Positions 61,558-64,000 of a DNA stretch of 64,000 nt are shown here, one piece after another. The notes under the pieces were generated by a model. It ran no database searches, had not been told where the DNA came from, and saw only the letters and a list, made by a program, of their open reading frames with translations. The stretch comes from Verrucomicrobiota bacterium (GTDB taxonomy: Bacteria > Verrucomicrobiota > Lentisphaeria > Oligosphaerales > Oligosphaeraceae), in NCBI GenBank assembly GCA_019136135.1, contig JAGVUR010000185.1, positions 1 through 64,000 on the forward strand. The letters are read 5' to 3'. Position 1 is the first letter of the stretch. The number at the start of each line of letters is the position of its first letter. The translations under genes were made by a program, and so were the position numbers.

Positions 61558-64000
61558 ATGAAAAATTTAGTCTTGGCATTGAGCTTGACGATGTCGTTGG
61601 GTGCCAGTCAATGTGTGGAAGAACTCGCGATTGACGCCTTTTCAGAGACCAATCAAGGGCAATGGTTCGCCAACTCGAAATTTGCCCAGGATCCCGAGCG
61701 CGGCTGGATCCTGGATGTGGTCGTCCCCCCCAATACACCAGTAGTGGGATACGGGCTGAACATCAAGGACATTTGCCCGAAAATTGCGGAGTGGGACGAT
61801 TTCCTGTTTGACTATTGCGTGACGATGCCTTGCGAATGGTTTGGGATCAAAATTATTGACAAGCCGTTGGCCGATGGTTGGCAGGCAACCTGGAGACTGA
61901 ATCTGCCTGCCAATGCGGATAAGGAGTGGCAAACCGCAGTCGTAAAGGTCCATACACCAATGTGGAGGTGGGGGGATGGTCCGTCAGATAACAGGCAAAT
62001 CTATTTCCGTGCACAAAATCCAGGTGAGACTGCGATGAGAATCCGCATAGCAAACCTTAGGTTGAGGCGGAAAAACTTGTTTTGCACGCTGGACGAGTCG
62101 CTGAAGTGGATCGGAAAAAAGACTGAACTGAACATCAAATTTAATAGTCGTCTTGATCGTGAGGTCAAAGTCGCCGTGACTCCACATCCTGAAGAGGGAG
62201 CGAGCTTTTCGCAAGCTGAGTATAGGGTGTCCATTCCCGCCAAGGGCGAATCGACGTTGCGGATCCCGGTGTCGCTTGCGGAATCCGTGAAGGGGATGCA
62301 ACCGTTGACGCTGAAGGCAAAGGTGGAGGAAATTGAGGAAAACGGTCGCAATGAACTTGACCACCTGGTGATTAACACGGTGACGCCAATACCACCATAC
62401 CCGTCCCCGATGCTGTTTGTTACCCCGGAAGGGTTTAAGCAAATGCAAGAGCGAGTCGATACAATGCCGGGATGTAAAGTTGCTTGGGATGGAATCAAGA
62501 ATAGCGCCGATTCATGGCTGGAACGAAAGCCAAAATATCCAGACCGAGGAGCCCAATGGTGGCACTGGTACTCATGCAAAAAGTGCGGAGTCTCGCTCAA
62601 GACAAAATCGGCAACTCAACATGTCTGCCCAGTGTGCAATGAAGTCTATTCAGGTTGGCCATACGACGATGTCGTGCTGTCCAGGATCCACGATGGCCTG
62701 GCCCGTGACGTCCAACGGCTGGGACTCGCATATCAGATGACAAAGGATCCAAGATATGCCGAAAAAGCACGGGAAATCGCAATGGGATACGCCGAAAGAT
62801 ATCTGGACTATCCCCTTCATGACATTCATGGAAAACCTAGCAAAGGAGGCGGCAGGGTCCACCCGCAAACCCTCGACGAGTCAATCTGGCTTATCCTGAT
62901 GGTCCAAGGACTCGATTGCATCAAGGATACGCTGACGCAAGAAGACATTGATTTCCTCGAAGAAAAAATGCTGCTCCCCGCAGCCCTGATGATCAAGGAC
63001 CACCAGTGGGGCATACATAATATCTGCTGCTGGCAAGCGTCAGCTTACGGATTGGTGGGATTCTTCCTGAATCGTGCCGACCTCATCCATCCCGCAATCT
63101 TCGGACCAAAGGGCTTTATCGCACAATGCGAACAAGGAATCACAGACGATGGACAATGGTATGAACGTGCCTGGGGATATCACTTCTATACCGTCAATGC
63201 CCTGAAACCACTGGCAATCGCAATCCAAAATACAGGTATCGTCAAACTCCCGTATAAACTGAAGGCGATGTACGATGCGCCAATCAAATTTGTGACTCCG
63301 ACAGAGCAGCTGCCCGCGTTCCACGATTCGGGAAGAGTCGCCTTCAGCTTCCGGGGAATGAGTCGAGACTATGAAAACGCATACGCATGGTGGAAAGATC
63401 CAAAGCACGGGTTCATCGTTGCACAGGGAAATAGAAACGACCAAAACGCACTGCTGTTCGGAGTGATGGATCTGGAGATGAACAGACCCGATTTCCGCTC
63501 GGAAAACTATGCCGATACAGGAGTGGTCGTGATGAGAGCGCAATCCGACAAGCTGGAGCCGACCAATATCCCCTCAAACTACATCGCACTGGATTACGGC
63601 GAGCACGGAGGAGGACATGGACATCCCGACAAGCTCAACTTCGTTCTCTATGGGCATAACCAGATCATCGCCGAAGACCCAGGATGCATCGCATACGGAA
63701 ATCCAGCCCATGGAGGATGGTATCGACAAACGCTCAGCCACAATACGCTGGTCGTCAACGGAAAAAGCCAGGCGGCAACAACCGGACAATGCTTGGCATT
63801 CGCGCAAAACGACAATGCGGCAATCTGCGTAACCGAAGCGGGACCGATATATCCAGGAGTCGTCGCATATCGGGCATTGGCGATGGTTGGAGACATCGTC
63901 CTGGATGCGTTGTGGACTACCGCAGACTCAAACCGAGAATTCGAATACCCCTTCCACGCAAGAGGAATACTCGAAACAAATGCAAAGGCCGAAACGACGG
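61558..64000 (+). CDS. Heparinase II/III-like polysaccharide lyase, secreted (cut by the window end)
   Basis: At least 814 residues, continuing past 64000. ATG 61558 has AGGAG seven bases upstream and follows the ligase gene by 19 bases. A signal peptide covers about 1-20 (MKNLVLALSLTMSLGASQC); C20 would suit a lipoprotein, though the lipobox is weak. A beta-sandwich domain is followed by a zinc ribbon (C340, C343, C357, C360), an (alpha/alpha) toroid (about 380-600) and the heparinase beta-sandwich with the active-site motif HGGGHGHPDKLN (H687, H689, D691). It cleaves uronic-acid-containing polysaccharides, alginate, heparin or a bacterial exopolysaccharide. Strongly A/C-rich from about 62400. 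Its place behind the polymerisation genes suggests editing of the same glycan. Confidence 0.9.
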   Translation, partial: MKNLVLALSLTMSLGASQCVEELAIDAFSETNQGQWFANSKFAQDPERGWILDVVVPPNTPVVGYGLNIKDICPKIAEWDDFLFDYCVTMPCEWFGIKIIDKPLADGWQATWRLNLPANADKEWQTAVVKVHTPMWRWGDGPSDNRQIYFRAQNPGETAMRIRIANLRLRRKNLFCTLDESLKWIGKKTELNIKFNSRLDREVKVAVTPHPEEGASFSQAEYRVSIPAKGESTLRIPVSLAESVKGMQPLTLKAKVEEIEENGRNELDHLVINTVTPIPPYPSPMLFVTPEGFKQMQERVDTMPGCKVAWDGIKNSADSWLERKPKYPDRGAQWWHWYSCKKCGVSLKTKSATQHVCPVCNEVYSGWPYDDVVLSRIHDGLARDVQRLGLAYQMTKDPRYAEKAREIAMGYAERYLDYPLHDIHGKPSKGGGRVHPQTLDESIWLILMVQGLDCIKDTLTQEDIDFLEEKMLLPAALMIKDHQWGIHNICCWQASAYGLVGFFLNRADLIHPAIFGPKGFIAQCEQGITDDGQWYERAWGYHFYTVNALKPLAIAIQNTGIVKLPYKLKAMYDAPIKFVTPTEQLPAFHDSGRVAFSFRGMSRDYENAYAWWKDPKHGFIVAQGNRNDQNALLFGVMDLEMNRPDFRSENYADTGVVVMRAQSDKLEPTNIPSNYIALDYGEHGGGHGHPDKLNFVLYGHNQIIAEDPGCIAYGNPAHGGWYRQTLSHNTLVVNGKSQAATTGQCLAFAQNDNAAICVTEAGPIYPGVVAYRALAMVGDIVLDALWTTADSNREFEYPFHARGILETNAKAETT

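Noticed and set aside
1-64000. CRISPR arrays, tRNA and rRNA genes
   Set aside because: No regularly spaced direct repeats of suitable length and no tRNA-like or rRNA-like blocks were seen by eye; a covariance-model scan would be needed to be sure.

Overview
The window looks like a chromosomal segment of a Gram-negative, carbohydrate-degrading bacterium. Lentisphaerota or a neighbouring PVC lineage would fit, but this is inferred from gene content only. The support is outer-membrane efflux genes and a porin, secreted glycosidases, a heparinase-type lyase, and abundant intergenic repeats with palindromic cores. I saw no rRNA, tRNA or CRISPR array.

Layout. 1-456 is a dispersed repeat plus the tail of a lost permease gene. 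457-3659 (minus) holds a zinc alcohol dehydrogenase and a SWIM zinc-finger protein. 3729-10127 (minus) is one efflux operon: outer-membrane factor, HlyD adaptor, an RbbA-type double-ATPase/permease fusion and an ABC-2 permease. 10481-15802 holds a PepSY-like acidic protein, a TolC-type lipoprotein, purC, a GH51-like glycosidase and a small cysteine-bearing protein. 15803-17100 is repeat-rich gene debris.

17212-32654 is a 15 kb phosphate island with two complete sets: pstC-pstA-pstB-phoU-phoB-phoR with a separate porin-pstS unit, and next to it pstS-pstC-pstA-pstB-phoU-phoB-phoR of Firmicutes-like appearance. The first phoR is cut by one in-frame TAA. Imperfect 36-base direct repeats lie on both sides of the island.

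32985-45658 (minus) is a glycan block: a 1086-residue secreted glycosidase, a GH38 alpha-mannosidase, a GT2, two tandem 800-residue secreted paralogues of unknown function, and a GT2 / 26-residue membrane peptide / DUF2304 operon. 45931-47618 holds a His-rich lipoprotein and an insertion flanked by 104-base direct repeats that carries an AT-rich gene. dnaE, a flavin reductase and a Gfo/Idh/MocA oxidoreductase follow. 53211-64000 holds an LA_2272-type repeat protein, a hybrid histidine kinase with HPt, a GT-C membrane protein, an O-antigen-ligase-like protein fused to an 840-residue carbohydrate-binding tail, and the start of a heparinase II/III-type lyase.

The most unusual features are the ligase fusion, the inverted-end repeat family with its neighbouring duplication, and a base-composition pattern in which (G+T) versus (A+C) richness flips on a kilobase scale inside single genes of the presumed native regions.
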